From the NCBI RefSeq assembly GCF_947492645.1, contig NZ_CANLMZ010000002.1:62001-126000 (forward strand): 64,000 nucleotides of DNA, given 5' to 3'. The notes beneath the pieces are model-generated. The model saw only the letters and a list, made by a program, of their open reading frames with translations, was not told the origin of the DNA and made no database searches. Below, piece after piece: positions 28,781-38,223 of this stretch. This DNA comes from an uncultured Pontibacter sp. GTDB taxonomy: Bacteria; Bacteroidota; Bacteroidia; Cytophagales; Hymenobacteraceae. Position 1 is the stretch's first letter. The number at the start of each line of letters is the position of its first letter. A program made the translations under genes and the position numbers.

Positions 28781-30208
28781 ATGCTAACGAAGAAAACTTT
28801 GCGAAATGTAGTGGTGGCTGCAGCGGCGCTGGTAACCATGCCAGCTATGGCACAGCAAAACTACAAAACCGACTCTGCCACCATCAAAAACATGTACGAT
28901 AACGCCCTCACCAGCTACGAAAGCTACGAGAACCTGCGTTACCTTACCAAAAATATTGGTGCCCGCTTAAGTGGCTCGCCGCAAGCCGCTGCCGCTGTAG
29001 AGTGGAGCCGGCAGGTAATGGAAAAAATGGGACTTGACAGAGTATACTTGCAGGAGGTGATGGTGCCGTATTGGGTGCGTGGCGACAAGGAGATCGGCCG
29101 TATTATCAACTCTAAATTAGTAGGAAGCCAGGACGTAAATATTTTAGCCTTAGGAGGCTCTGTGGGTACAGGCGAGAATGGATTAAGTGCTGAGGTAGTT
29201 GAAGTAAAAAGTTTTGAAGAATTAGAGAAGCTGGGTAAGAAAAAAGTAAAAGGCAAGATCGTGTTCTTCAACCGTCCTTTTGATAACACACAGGTAATAA
29301 CAGGTGCAGCCTATGGCGGCGCAGTAGACCAGCGTGGCGGTGGACCTGTAGCTGCGGCAAAACTTGGTGCAGTAGGTGTTGTGGTTCGATCCATGACAAA
29401 CGATATCCAGGATGTGCCGCATACCGGAGGTACACGCTACGAAGAAGGTGTAGAGAAAATACCGGCAGCTGCCATCAGTACAAGAGGAGCAGAGCAGTTA
29501 AGCAAGTTGCTGGCTAACGACCCAAATCTGAAGTTTTACATGCGCATGACCTGCGAAACCCTGCCGGACGTGCTTTCTTACAACGTGATAGGCGAGATAA
29601 AAGGAACTGAGAAGCCAGATGAAATAATTGTAGTTGGTGGCCACTTGGACTCCTGGGATATTGGCGAAGGCGCTCATGATGATGGTACTGGTTGTGTGCA
29701 ATCGATTGAGGTGCTGCGTTTGTTTAAAGAGATGGGCATAAAGCCGAAACGCACAATTCGTGCCGTCATGTTCATGAACGAAGAAAACGGCTTGCGCGGA
29801 GGCCGTAAGTATGCAGAAGTAGCCAAATCAAAAGGAGAGAAGCATATTGCCGCTATTGAGTCTGATGCAGGTGGCTTTACCCCACGCGGTTTCGGCATTG
29901 ATGGTAACGACGGGCAGTATGCGCAAGTACTAACCTGGAAGCCTTTACTGGCTCCTTACGGCCTGCACGACTTAACACGTGGTGGTGGCGGCGCAGACAT
30001 CGGTCCGCTTAAAGGACAGGGCACCGTAGCGCTTATTGGTTTCCGACCGGATTCGCAGCGTTATTTTGATTACCACCACACCGAAATTGATACGTTTGAG
30101 CAGGTTAACCGCCGCGAAATGCAGCTTGGTGCAGCCTCTATGGCAGCTTTGGTATACTTGATATCCGAGTATGGGCTGGATGGCAACGGCGCAAAGGCCG
30201 CTAAATAA
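28781..30208 (+). CDS. Secreted M28-family metallopeptidase
   Basis: A 475-residue protein with a signal peptide (VVVAAAALVTMPAMA, cut near residue 24). A protease-associated (PA) domain is inserted at about residues 120-260. The M28 zinc site is complete: His in GGHLDSWD (about 288), bridging Asp in HDDGTG (about 299), catalytic Glu and ligand Glu in MNEENG (about 333-334), Asp in ESDAGG (about 361) and the C-terminal His in YHHTEID (about 433). The overall form resembles carboxypeptidase Q/PGCP-type members. It is likely a periplasmic aminopeptidase or dipeptidase for peptide scavenging, and it is monocistronic with a strong terminator behind it. Confidence 0.92.
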   Translation: MLTKKTLRNVVVAAAALVTMPAMAQQNYKTDSATIKNMYDNALTSYESYENLRYLTKNIGARLSGSPQAAAAVEWSRQVMEKMGLDRVYLQEVMVPYWVRGDKEIGRIINSKLVGSQDVNILALGGSVGTGENGLSAEVVEVKSFEELEKLGKKKVKGKIVFFNRPFDNTQVITGAAYGGAVDQRGGGPVAAAKLGAVGVVVRSMTNDIQDVPHTGGTRYEEGVEKIPAAAISTRGAEQLSKLLANDPNLKFYMRMTCETLPDVLSYNVIGEIKGTEKPDEIIVVGGHLDSWDIGEGAHDDGTGCVQSIEVLRLFKEMGIKPKRTIRAVMFMNEENGLRGGRKYAEVAKSKGEKHIAAIESDAGGFTPRGFGIDGNDGQYAQVLTWKPLLAPYGLHDLTRGGGGADIGPLKGQGTVALIGFRPDSQRYFDYHHTEIDTFEQVNRREMQLGAASMAALVYLISEYGLDGNGAKAAK

Positions 30209-30262
30209 AGTATAAATTATACTGGCACAAGTGCGTTTGCATGGTCTAAGTATAGATTGCAG

Positions 30263-30310
30263 TATAAAACAAGAAAGGCCTCCCACTCAGGAGGCCTTTC
30301 TTGTTTTATA
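30263..30310. terminator. Bidirectional terminator between M28 peptidase and queA
   Basis: Perfect 21-bp arms 30263-30283 and 30290-30310 around a 6-base loop; GGCCTCC core with T-rich flanks on both strands. It lies between two convergent genes. Confidence 0.92.
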
Positions 30311-30318
30311 ACTATCTT

Positions 30319-31530
30319 CTACGGCAGCAGTAGCGAACTGTCTCCGTAGCTCAAAAATCTATAGTTATTATCCAGGGCATGCTGGTATACGTTGCGCCAG
30401 TTTTTCCCAATCAAAGCAGAAACCAACAACAATAGCGTGCTCTCCGGCTGGTGAAAGTTGGTAACCAAGCCGTTACAGATCCGGAAAGTATAACCCGGCG
30501 CTATAATAATCTGTGTGCTAGCGTGCAGATACTCACTATTCTGTGCCTCCATATACTTTAGCAAAGCAGTTACCGCCTCTTCAGCATTTGGTACTTCTAT
30601 ACTTTCGTAGGCTTGCCACTGTGTTACGTGCAGCTCCTGTGCGGGTAGCGCTGGCTGTTGCCATACTTTAGCGCCCAGCCAGTATAAGCTTTCCAGAGAG
30701 CGCATGCTGGTAGTGCCAACAGGTATAACAGGGTTGCCCAGGTGCTGCAGGAGCTTTTCCAGAAAAGCTTTTGAGATAAACAGCTGCTCTGCGTGCATCT
30801 CGTGGGCTTCCATGGTATCGGCCTTTACAGGCTTAAATGTGCCGGCACCCACGTGCAGCGTTAAGTAAGCAGTATTTATACCTTGCAGCTGTAGCTTTTC
30901 CATTACCCGGTCAGTAAAATGCAGGCCAGCGGTTGGTGCTGCTACGGCACCTTGCTGGTTTGCGTAAATGGTCTGGTAACGGGTATGGTCGTCGGGGGTG
31001 AGGTCGCGGTTAAGGTATGGGGGCAAAGGCAGCCTGCCGCATCCTTCCAGCACTTCGGCAAAGGTAAGTTCGGCTGGCGTCCACGTGAAACGGATCAGGA
31101 AATGGCCTTCTTGCTGCGCTTCGCGTTCTGCCTGTAATTCGCCGCCTTTAAAGTATAACTTAACAGGTCCGTTTTTCCAACGCTTGTTATTGCCCACTAA
31201 ACACTTCCAGGTGCTGCTTGCGGTTTGCTGCATGGCCAACTGAATTTCGCGGTGTGGAGCCACAGGCTCAAGGCAAAAAATCTCTACCAGGCCACCTGTT
31301 TCCTTTTGCATCAGCAGCCTTGCCTGTACTACTTTGGTGTCGTTAAAAACGAGTAGCGTATGGGGTGGCAGTAGTTGTGGTAAGTCGGTAAAAGTATGCT
31401 CTGCTATTTGCCCCTGGCGGTAGTGCAGCAATTTAGATTGGTCGCGCTCGGGCAGCGGAAACTTCGCAATTCGTTCGTCTGGCAGCTCGTACACAAAATC
31501 CTTTATGGCCAGCTTCTTCGGGTCGGTCAT
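30319..31530 (-). CDS. queA: tRNA preQ1(34) S-adenosylmethionine ribosyltransferase-isomerase
   Basis: A 403-residue cytoplasmic enzyme. It transfers and isomerises the ribosyl part of SAM onto preQ1 at the tRNA wobble position, giving epoxyqueuosine. Family hallmarks are FVYELPDERIAKFPLPERDQSKLL at the N-terminus, LLVFNDTKVVQARL, GLHFTDRVMEKL and LTLHVGAGTFKPVK in the middle, and VTNFHQPESTLLLLVSAL and YRFLSYGDSSLLL at the C-terminus. Its length is usual for Bacteroidota. The start at 31530 is supported by a consensus promoter about 23 bases upstream. No other queuosine gene is adjacent. Confidence 0.96.
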   Translation of the reverse strand: MTDPKKLAIKDFVYELPDERIAKFPLPERDQSKLLHYRQGQIAEHTFTDLPQLLPPHTLLVFNDTKVVQARLLMQKETGGLVEIFCLEPVAPHREIQLAMQQTASSTWKCLVGNNKRWKNGPVKLYFKGGELQAEREAQQEGHFLIRFTWTPAELTFAEVLEGCGRLPLPPYLNRDLTPDDHTRYQTIYANQQGAVAAPTAGLHFTDRVMEKLQLQGINTAYLTLHVGAGTFKPVKADTMEAHEMHAEQLFISKAFLEKLLQHLGNPVIPVGTTSMRSLESLYWLGAKVWQQPALPAQELHVTQWQAYESIEVPNAEEAVTALLKYMEAQNSEYLHASTQIIIAPGYTFRICNGLVTNFHQPESTLLLLVSALIGKNWRNVYQHALDNNYRFLSYGDSSLLLP

Positions 31531-31552
31531 TTTAAAAACTTTAGTCGTGGTG

Positions 31553-31560
31553 CAAAGGTA
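31553..31560 (-). promoter_or_regulatory. Bacteroidetes -7 promoter box for queA
   Basis: TACCTTTG on the minus strand matches TAnnTTTG exactly and ends 22 bases before the queA ATG, predicting a leader of about 15 bases. The -33 element is weak. Confidence 0.6.
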
Positions 31561-31613
31561 GCGCTTTCGCGTAAATTAACCTGCCGTTAGCTAAAGCTTA
31601 GCCTACTATACTT

Positions 31614-32618
31614 TTACCAGATCCATTGGGGGCAAAGCACCTTTTGCTTGTTGTTTAGTTTGATTCCGATAACTATCTCGTGGCTGTTGGCGCTTACTTT
31701 ATTTAATTTTGAGGTGGTGATATCGTAGGAATAGCTTACATCTAGCAAATGGTTCAGGTAAGCGCCCACAGTACCTGTTACAGCGTCATCGTAACGGTAA
31801 AAAGCTCCTATCCAAAATCGCTGCGCGTAGGTAAGGTTAGCATTCAGATCAACCATTGTTAGTCCGCTTTCTGCCATTTTAACCATAACAGACGGGGTAA
31901 CTGTAATCATATCCGATGCTTGTACTCTAAATCCGCCTGTTGCGTAGTAGTGCTTCTGTAAGGCTGCGTGCAAAGAGCCTTGTGTAGTGCCTGATTCGCT
32001 TTTCAGCAGCTGCATACCCGCCAGGCCAATATAGAAATTTCGGCTGTAGAGCCAAAAGCCAATGCCAAGGTCGGGTTTGTTCATGTGTTCGGTATCGTTT
32101 GCAAGAAAGGGATCATCTGGTATTAGCAGGTCCAGGTCTTTTTTGTTTACCCTGTACTGTCTTAACCCTGCTGTTATGCCGCTGGATAAGTTTAAAGTAC
32201 GCGTTAGTGGCAAATGGTAAGCATAGTTCAGGTTAAGCGAAACAGTTTGTAGCAGGCCCGACCTGTCGGCTTGGGCAACTGCGCCTATGCCGTGGTGCGG
32301 GCGTGCATGAAAGCGGTTGTTTTTATTAGGGCTTAGACCTGGGTTATTATTTGGGTTGCGCATGCTCAGGGGCTTTGCGTTTCTGTCGTTCTTGTTCAGC
32401 GAAGTATGGATGCTGGTATAAAAGCTGGTGGGGGCACCTTCTAAACCGACCCATTGTGTACGGTAGCCTGCGCGCAGGTCAATGTAATTCTCAATGCCAG
32501 CTACAGCAGGGTTTAGCAAAAAATTGTTTTGCGCATACTGTGTGTGCTGTGGCAATTGCTGCGCATAAACGGCTACACTCGAAACGAGGATCAGCAGTAA
32601 AGTATAACTTAATTTCAT
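31614..32618 (-). CDS. PorP/SprF-family T9SS outer-membrane protein, copy 1
   Basis: A 334-residue protein with a signal peptide (LLLILVSSVAVYA) and the family N-terminus QQLPQHTQYAQNNFLLNPAVAGIENYIDLRAGYRTQWVGLEGAPTSFY (QxxQY, NPAxAG and RxQWxG signatures). Alternating beta strands suggest an outer-membrane barrel. It follows the giant type-B substrate gene by only 6 bases. In Flavobacterium, SprF-like proteins are needed for secretion or anchoring of their cognate SprB-like adhesin, so this should serve the 32625-35816 product. It is paralogous to 37183-38205. Confidence 0.93.
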   Translation of the reverse strand: MKLSYTLLLILVSSVAVYAQQLPQHTQYAQNNFLLNPAVAGIENYIDLRAGYRTQWVGLEGAPTSFYTSIHTSLNKNDRNAKPLSMRNPNNNPGLSPNKNNRFHARPHHGIGAVAQADRSGLLQTVSLNLNYAYHLPLTRTLNLSSGITAGLRQYRVNKKDLDLLIPDDPFLANDTEHMNKPDLGIGFWLYSRNFYIGLAGMQLLKSESGTTQGSLHAALQKHYYATGGFRVQASDMITVTPSVMVKMAESGLTMVDLNANLTYAQRFWIGAFYRYDDAVTGTVGAYLNHLLDVSYSYDITTSKLNKVSANSHEIVIGIKLNNKQKVLCPQWIW

Positions 32619-32624
32619 TCCCTG

Positions 32625-35600
32625 CTACTTTAAGATCGTTATACTTCCCGAAACCGATTCATCATCAACACCCAGCTCAATAACATAGTAGTAGGCGGCC
32701 ACAGGCAAGGGTTTGCCATTGTGCAGGCCATTCCATGGTTCCTTGTAGCCTTTGGAGTCAAATATCTGGGAGCCCCAACGGGTAAATATCTTCACGCGGC
32801 AGTTCGGGTAATACTCTATGTTCCGGATATGCCAGTAATCGTTTATGTTATCCGCATTAAGCGTGATGGCATTGGTAGGGTCTATAAGCGGCAACACATT
32901 AACGGTAACCTGTGCCGTAGATACACAGCCAAAAGCTGAGGTTACTGTTACAGTATACGTTGTGGTTTCCTGGGGTGAGGCAACAGGGTTGTGAATGTTA
33001 GGATCTGATAAGCCGGCAGCAGGCGACCAGGAGTATGTTTCGCCGCCGCTGGCTTTTAAAGCGGTGTATTTGCTTTGTATGATCGTTACATCTTTGCCTG
33101 CATCTGCTGTTGGTTGCTCTACAAGGGCTGTTACTTTAACTCTTTCTGAAGTCGCGCAACCGTTTCCGTTTACTGTTTGCACAAAGTAATCTGTGGAGGC
33201 AGTAAGAGCGGGGGTAGTATAAGCAGGGCCTGTCTCCAATAACCTGCCGCCGGTTGCCTGGTCGTACCACTCCAGTTTATAGCTTGCCACAGGTGTTCTT
33301 GCCGTTAAAGTAGCTGTTTGGCCGGGGCAAACTGTAGTGCCTCTTGCAAGTGGCGGAGCAGGTAGTGGGTCTACAGTTACAAGTATGGCATTGCTTGTGC
33401 TTTCGCATGGGGTTGATGTAACCACACGCCTGAACCAGGTATTTTGCGTTAATGTGCCAGCAGTATATGTTGCTCCTGTGTTATTGCCGGCTGCCGGGGC
33501 AAAGCCCTCTGTTGCGCTTTTTGTGCTGTACTCCCAACGGTAAGTATAACTGCCGGTGCCGCCAACGGGTGTTGCACCTGTTAAAGGTGTCGGGGTTTTT
33601 CCATAGCATACCAATTGGGTGCCTGTAATAGTGTTAGCTGTAACAGCAGGCACAACGGTAATTTTCACAACATTGCTTTGTGCCTCCAGGCAAGGGGCAG
33701 ATTGTATTACCCGCCTGAACCATGTGGTCTGAGAAAGGGCTGCAGGTTGATAGCTTTGGGTATTGTTTGTGCCGGGTGCTGGTTTAAACCCACTATTCTC
33801 ACTTTCGTGGCTGTACTCCCATTGGTAGGTATAAGTGCCATTTCCGCCGTTAGGTTTTTCGCCGGCTAATTGTGCCGGAACAGAGTTAAAGCAGATGGTC
33901 TGGGCAGTAGCTATTGTGTTATTTTTAATCGCTTCGAATACGGTGATCTTTACAGCCTCGCTTATACTTTCGTAGCAAGGCCCGGAGCTAACTTTTCTCC
34001 TGAACCAGGAAGTTTGGCTAAGCGCTGGTGGGCTGTAATGCTGCAACTGGTTGTTTCCGGGGGCAGCTGTAAAGTTGCTGTTGGCGTCTGTGGTGCTTAC
34101 TTCCCAGGTATAGGTAAAAGGCGCTTTTCCGCCGGCGGGTGTGCTTCCGGTAAGTGTAGCAGGTGTTTGGCCTGCGCATATACTTTGGGCTGTGGCAGCA
34201 AGGTTGTTTGTAATATCGTAGCGCTTCGTTCTTATTTCGATGATCTCTTTTCTGGTAACATTATTGCCGCAGGTAGGTGAGAGCACGGTAAACTCTATTT
34301 GGAAAGACGGCTTTTTGATAGCCTCGCAATCAATCTGCCAGGTAAAAGGAGATGTAACAGTACCTATACCGGTATTAGGGGCGAAGGTGATGTTCTGGCT
34401 GTTCAGATCAAAGCCGATGCCCTTGGCAGATAGTATCACTTCCTCCTCGTCAGGGTCCTTGCCTGTCACATCAAAGTTTATGATGTCGCCTTCGGTTACT
34501 TCAATTACTTTATCACTCGTAGAAAAAGAAATTGCCGGTGGGTTGTCAGGCATCGGATCTACTTTAAGGCTTAAGCGAATTATAGCCTGCTTTGGCAAGC
34601 CACAACCGTTGTCGCCATTGTCACTCACGATAAGGTCCAGCAAGTATATGCCGCCTTTCGTATCGAAGCACCTGTCCAGGCACAAGGTCGTTTCCAGTAC
34701 TTTTTCGCCGGTAGCAGTATTTACAATGCCGGTAGTTATACCTTTAAACCCAAAGTAGTTGTTGTTAAAGTTTACAGGCCTTGCCGTTATCGAAATGGGC
34801 TCGTCTTTATCAGGGTCTGTGAAGTATACTTTTATACAGCGCGAGTCTGTAGCAGTAATGCGTATTTCCTGTCCTTCTTCATAGGGTGTGGATTTGCCAT
34901 CTATAACTGCTGATACCAGCGGTGCGCCGTTTATGCTGCAAGACTTCACTAGCAGTTGAAAGTCCCTTCTCACTTCGCCTATTTTAACTCCGTTTCTGAA
35001 CTCCTGAACGCGTACGCCAAACACAAACAAACCTGCATAACTGGGCACTACAGTTAACTTACCTGTTTTAGAGTCTATACTTACGGCAGGCGACCCCTGT
35101 ATCTGGTTATCTCTGGCGTAGCCCGGCAACCAGGTTATTTCCTGGTAAGGTGCGCTGGCGGGAGGGGAGGGCAATATGTTGTTAGGCGAGCTGGAGCCAT
35201 TTAGCGGTGTTACAAGGTCGTACACCAATTCGTCACCGTCAGCGTCGGTGCCACTAAAGTTATAGTAAAACAACTCTCCAACGCAGCCATAATCGTTTGG
35301 CGGAGGCGACAGCTTTGGCGAAGAGTTGGTAAAGTCTGCCCCGTTCAGCACAACCGGCGGAAACTCCATGTAAAAAGTAGTGCCTGCCGCCTCCGGTGAT
35401 GCAATGTTATTGATGGTGTTGTTGCGGCAGCAGCGTTCCCACACAAGGTAATAGCCGGACGGGTTGTTGTAAATGGCAGGGTCGAGGTATATATCCTCGT
35501 AATACAACATGATAGATGTTTGAATATCGCTGGTGGTGCAGCCAATGTTCGTGTAGTTCATCAGCGTTTCAGACCTGAGCGGGAGCGTTAAAGTATGAAT

Positions 35601-35816
35601 CTGCCGGTCTGTTCCCTTCTCAAATATGGCAACAGTTGCATAAGGGTCTCTAGCTCCTGCGCTACCGTTTACCTTATCAAAGTATAAATTAAAAAACAGT
35701 CTGTAGTTATAGCCGGCGGTATGGCGCAATTCAAATTCTCCCCCAACAATATGTGTTGCGAAGGCGCTGGTGCAAAAAAGGAGAGGTATAAATAGAAGTA
35801 GTAAACGTTTGATCAT
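32625..35816 (-). CDS. T9SS type-B secreted surface protein (1063 aa), partner of PorP copy 1
   Basis: A signal peptide (LLLFIPLLFCTSAFA) is followed by HIVGGEFELRHTAGYNYRLFFNLYFD, the usual start of this Bacteroidota surface-protein class. Residues about 300-540 resemble cadherin/PKD-like beta domains (ITATDSRCIKVYFTDPDKDEP, VTEGDIINFDVTGKDPDEEE). Three copies of a repeat ending TTWFRRVVxSxPC occupy about residues 550-810, then an Ig-like and a PKD-like module. The last 90 residues (NAITLNADNINDYW, RVKIFTRWGSQIFDSKGYKEPWNG, AAYYYVIEL) are a gliding-motility-associated type-B sorting domain. It is likely a cell-surface adhesin. Confidence 0.92.
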   Translation of the reverse strand: MIKRLLLLFIPLLFCTSAFATHIVGGEFELRHTAGYNYRLFFNLYFDKVNGSAGARDPYATVAIFEKGTDRQIHTLTLPLRSETLMNYTNIGCTTSDIQTSIMLYYEDIYLDPAIYNNPSGYYLVWERCCRNNTINNIASPEAAGTTFYMEFPPVVLNGADFTNSSPKLSPPPNDYGCVGELFYYNFSGTDADGDELVYDLVTPLNGSSSPNNILPSPPASAPYQEITWLPGYARDNQIQGSPAVSIDSKTGKLTVVPSYAGLFVFGVRVQEFRNGVKIGEVRRDFQLLVKSCSINGAPLVSAVIDGKSTPYEEGQEIRITATDSRCIKVYFTDPDKDEPISITARPVNFNNNYFGFKGITTGIVNTATGEKVLETTLCLDRCFDTKGGIYLLDLIVSDNGDNGCGLPKQAIIRLSLKVDPMPDNPPAISFSTSDKVIEVTEGDIINFDVTGKDPDEEEVILSAKGIGFDLNSQNITFAPNTGIGTVTSPFTWQIDCEAIKKPSFQIEFTVLSPTCGNNVTRKEIIEIRTKRYDITNNLAATAQSICAGQTPATLTGSTPAGGKAPFTYTWEVSTTDANSNFTAAPGNNQLQHYSPPALSQTSWFRRKVSSGPCYESISEAVKITVFEAIKNNTIATAQTICFNSVPAQLAGEKPNGGNGTYTYQWEYSHESENSGFKPAPGTNNTQSYQPAALSQTTWFRRVIQSAPCLEAQSNVVKITVVPAVTANTITGTQLVCYGKTPTPLTGATPVGGTGSYTYRWEYSTKSATEGFAPAAGNNTGATYTAGTLTQNTWFRRVVTSTPCESTSNAILVTVDPLPAPPLARGTTVCPGQTATLTARTPVASYKLEWYDQATGGRLLETGPAYTTPALTASTDYFVQTVNGNGCATSERVKVTALVEQPTADAGKDVTIIQSKYTALKASGGETYSWSPAAGLSDPNIHNPVASPQETTTYTVTVTSAFGCVSTAQVTVNVLPLIDPTNAITLNADNINDYWHIRNIEYYPNCRVKIFTRWGSQIFDSKGYKEPWNGLHNGKPLPVAAYYYVIELGVDDESVSGSITILK

Positions 35817-36039
35817 CCAATTGCAACTAAATGTTAATCAAGATTATGCAGCCCTTGATGCACTAGTCACAAATATATTAATTTAAGCCAGTTTTCCTAT
35901 ATTATAAAGGCTTAAATTATGAATATTTTTATTTTGATTTTAATATTATTTCAGGATGAATGATATGCGGATTTGGAGATTTTGTGCCGATACATTTTTC
36001 GGGATGCTGTAAAAGAGCTGCTGCTGAACAGGAACTCAC

Positions 36040-36447
36040 TTATTTTGGCTCTTCAGATGCCTCCTCCAGGTCATTTAGCTCCAGCTGCAGCGCATTAACA
36101 GAGATCTGAATCTCGCGTAGCGCCAGGGCCAGCGAAATCATGAGCAGGATCAGGCTCAGGCCAAAAAGGTATTTGCCGATTGTTTCGTAACCGGCAAAAA
36201 GTACAAACATGCACGCCACACAGCCAAATATGCTGCTAATGCCAAAGGCCTGCATGTTGCGGATAAGTAAGAGGCGGGTGCGGAGGTTTTCAATCTGCCC
36301 ATACACCAGGTGGCTGTGGGTGCTGGCATAACGCGATTTAAGGCTACGGATAAGATTTGCCAAAGCCATAAACCGGTTTGTATAGGCCAGCAGCAACAGC
36401 GAAATGGCCGGAAATAATAGTGCCGGAGTGGTCAGGGTAATATCCAT
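36040..36447 (-). CDS. DUF2721 membrane protein
   Basis: A 135-residue protein matching DUF2721. It has an N-terminal hydrophobic segment (LLFPAISLLLLAYTNRFMALANLIRSL, with the characteristic N-R pattern), then a hydrophilic middle rich in Arg, and two more spans (FGISSIFGCVACMFVLFAGY and LFGLSLILLMISLALALREI), ending in an acidic tail. The function is unknown in the family. It lies 19 bases after the 36467-37003 gene on the same strand, so the two are probably co-transcribed. Confidence 0.85.
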   Translation of the reverse strand: MDITLTTPALLFPAISLLLLAYTNRFMALANLIRSLKSRYASTHSHLVYGQIENLRTRLLLIRNMQAFGISSIFGCVACMFVLFAGYETIGKYLFGLSLILLMISLALALREIQISVNALQLELNDLEEASEEPK

Positions 36448-36466
36448 ACTTTGCGCTGATGTTTTG

Positions 36467-37003
36467 TTACAAACTCTTCAGGAAGTCCTCGTCCAGCGGC
36501 TCGCTATCATCTTCGTCGTGGCCCTTTGCATCCCAGTCTACCTCAGGCAGCAGCTCAAGCCCCTGGAAAATCAGTTCGTCCAGTTCTTCTCTGCTCGATG
36601 CATCTAAAGAGCGCTCGAACATGCCCAATAAGTAATCGCGCTGCTCGTTCACAAAAATCTCGTGGTACAGGTGGTCAAATTTAGCAATTTGCTTCTGCAC
36701 GATCTTATCGATCTCGCGGGAGTTTTTAGCCTTTAGCGCTTCCCGCAAAACACCTAAAGCCTCGTGGCTTTTCTCGTTGTCGGCTAGGCGCACAAAAGCC
36801 TGTACAAACGCAATAGCCACACCCAGGCGCAAGCGCTCAAAATGATAGTTTACATCCTCGGTAGGCTTACCGCCCTTTTGCTGCATGGCTCTAAAAGCCT
36901 TCTCAAACTGCTGGTATGCGGTTGTTGCACCTTCTTCGTAAACTTCAGGCTTATCTGTATCAAAAGCCAGTTCTAGCAGCATTTCAAAGCTCTTAGCACT
37001 CAT
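36467..37003 (-). CDS. Conserved hypothetical protein, acidic and helical
   Basis: A 178-residue protein without signal peptide or membrane span. Composition suggests an all-alpha soluble protein with an acidic C-terminus (KGHDEDDSEPLDEDFLKSL). I do not recognise a family. It is preceded by a good Bacteroidetes -7 box and followed closely by the DUF2721 gene, so the two may work together. The pair sits between the two T9SS adhesin units on the same strand, but no link with secretion can be read from the sequence. Confidence 0.75.
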   Translation of the reverse strand: MSAKSFEMLLELAFDTDKPEVYEEGATTAYQQFEKAFRAMQQKGGKPTEDVNYHFERLRLGVAIAFVQAFVRLADNEKSHEALGVLREALKAKNSREIDKIVQKQIAKFDHLYHEIFVNEQRDYLLGMFERSLDASSREELDELIFQGLELLPEVDWDAKGHDEDDSEPLDEDFLKSL

Positions 37004-37035
37004 AGGGTTATACTTTGTTGGATGTTTGTGAACCG

Positions 37036-37043
37036 CAAAGGTA
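37036..37043 (-). promoter_or_regulatory. Bacteroidetes -7 promoter box for the 36467-37003 gene
   Basis: TACCTTTG on the minus strand, 32 bases before the ATG. It lies downstream of the terminator at 37094-37122, consistent with a new transcription unit. Confidence 0.55.
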
Positions 37044-37093
37044 ATAGTTTATACTTTGTAACACTACCAACTGTTATCAGAGAGTGTAAAAGC

Positions 37094-37122
37094 AAAAAGC
37101 CGGCGCAAGTGCTCCGGCTTTT
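37094..37122 (-). terminator. Terminator of the second adhesin/PorP unit
   Basis: Stem AAAAGCCGG (37095-37103) with CCGGCTTTT (37114-37122); the minus-strand transcript ends in a T-rich stretch. It lies 61 bases past the PorP stop. Confidence 0.85.
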
Positions 37123-37182
37123 ATACTTAGCTTTCATACTAGGGAAAGGGTAGCGGGTAAAAGTTGAGATTGCCTGTAAAGA

Positions 37183-38205
37183 TTACCAGATCCAGGTCGG
37201 GCAGATTACTTTGCGGTGGTTGTTAAGCTTGATGCCTAAAACAACCTCGTGGCTGCCTGCGCTTACTTTGTTTAGTTCTGAGGTAGACATGTCGTAAGAG
37301 TAAGCCACATCAAACACATGGTTTATGTTGATGCCTGCCATCACGGCCATGGCATCCTGGTGGCGGTACGATGCGCCGGCCCAGATGCGCTGCGCATACA
37401 TCATCCTGGCATTAAAGTCTATGGCTGGCTTAGCTGAGTCTGTTGCCTTTACCATAACAGACGGTACCACGGTAATGGCATTGCTTGGCTGCAAACGCAA
37501 ACCAGCCGTAGCGTAAAAGTGAGGCTGCTGGCGCATGTGCGGGTTCCTGTCAGTACCTGCACTTTCAAAATCGTTCCCGTTGCGGAGCAGTTGCGCCCCC
37601 GATGCGCCTATGTAAAAGTCGGTGCTGTAAAGCCAGAAACCAATGGTCAGGTCAACTTTGGTCGCGTTCTCAAAAGAGCTGTTCAGGTAAGGGTCGCTTG
37701 GGTCGAAGATAACGGCATCCTGCGTGTTTACCCGAAATTGCGTAATGCCGCTTGCAATGCCGCTTGCCAAAGTAAGGTAGCGGTTTAGCGGTTGGTGGTA
37801 AGCGTAGCTGGCATTAAAAGTAGATGTTTTCAGTAAGCCGGCCTCGTCTACCTGTGCAACTGCGCCTATGCCGTGGTGCGGCCTGGATTTTTTGTAGCTG
37901 CTCTTTTTAGAGAAGCCATACCTGCTTTTTGTCTCTTTAGGCCTGTTGCTGCCGCTGCCTACGCTGTTGTTACTGTTGCCCAAGGAGGTGTGCACGGTGG
38001 CGTAAAACGATTTAGGTGCGCCCTCCAGCCCGGCCCATTGCGTTCGGTAACCCAGGCGCAGGTCGGCATAACTTTCTATGCCGCCAACGGCAGGGTTTGT
38101 AAGATAATTGTTCAGTACGTACTGGGTGTATTGCGGGCGCTGCTGCGCCTCTGCGGTTACCAACATAACGAAGTATACCAGCGCGCTTATTAGTATCTTT
38201 TTCAT
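37183..38205 (-). CDS. PorP/SprF-family T9SS outer-membrane protein, copy 2
   Basis: A 340-residue protein, paralogous to copy 1 along its length: signal (ILISALVYFVMLVTAEA), QQRPQYTQYVLNNYLTNPAVGGIESYADLRLGYRTQWAGLEGAPKSFY, RPHHGIGAVAQVDEAGLLKTS and a shared C-terminal ending (SAGSHEVVLGIKLNNHRKVICPTWIW). It is encoded 18 bases after the 2430-residue type-B substrate and is presumed to be its outer-membrane partner in T9SS secretion or anchoring. The two PorP copies differ most in an internal Ser/Asn/Lys-rich loop, which may set specificity. Confidence 0.93.
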   Translation of the reverse strand: MKKILISALVYFVMLVTAEAQQRPQYTQYVLNNYLTNPAVGGIESYADLRLGYRTQWAGLEGAPKSFYATVHTSLGNSNNSVGSGSNRPKETKSRYGFSKKSSYKKSRPHHGIGAVAQVDEAGLLKTSTFNASYAYHQPLNRYLTLASGIASGITQFRVNTQDAVIFDPSDPYLNSSFENATKVDLTIGFWLYSTDFYIGASGAQLLRNGNDFESAGTDRNPHMRQQPHFYATAGLRLQPSNAITVVPSVMVKATDSAKPAIDFNARMMYAQRIWAGASYRHQDAMAVMAGININHVFDVAYSYDMSTSELNKVSAGSHEVVLGIKLNNHRKVICPTWIW

Positions 38206-38223
38206 GATTTCCTCTGCTGCTAT

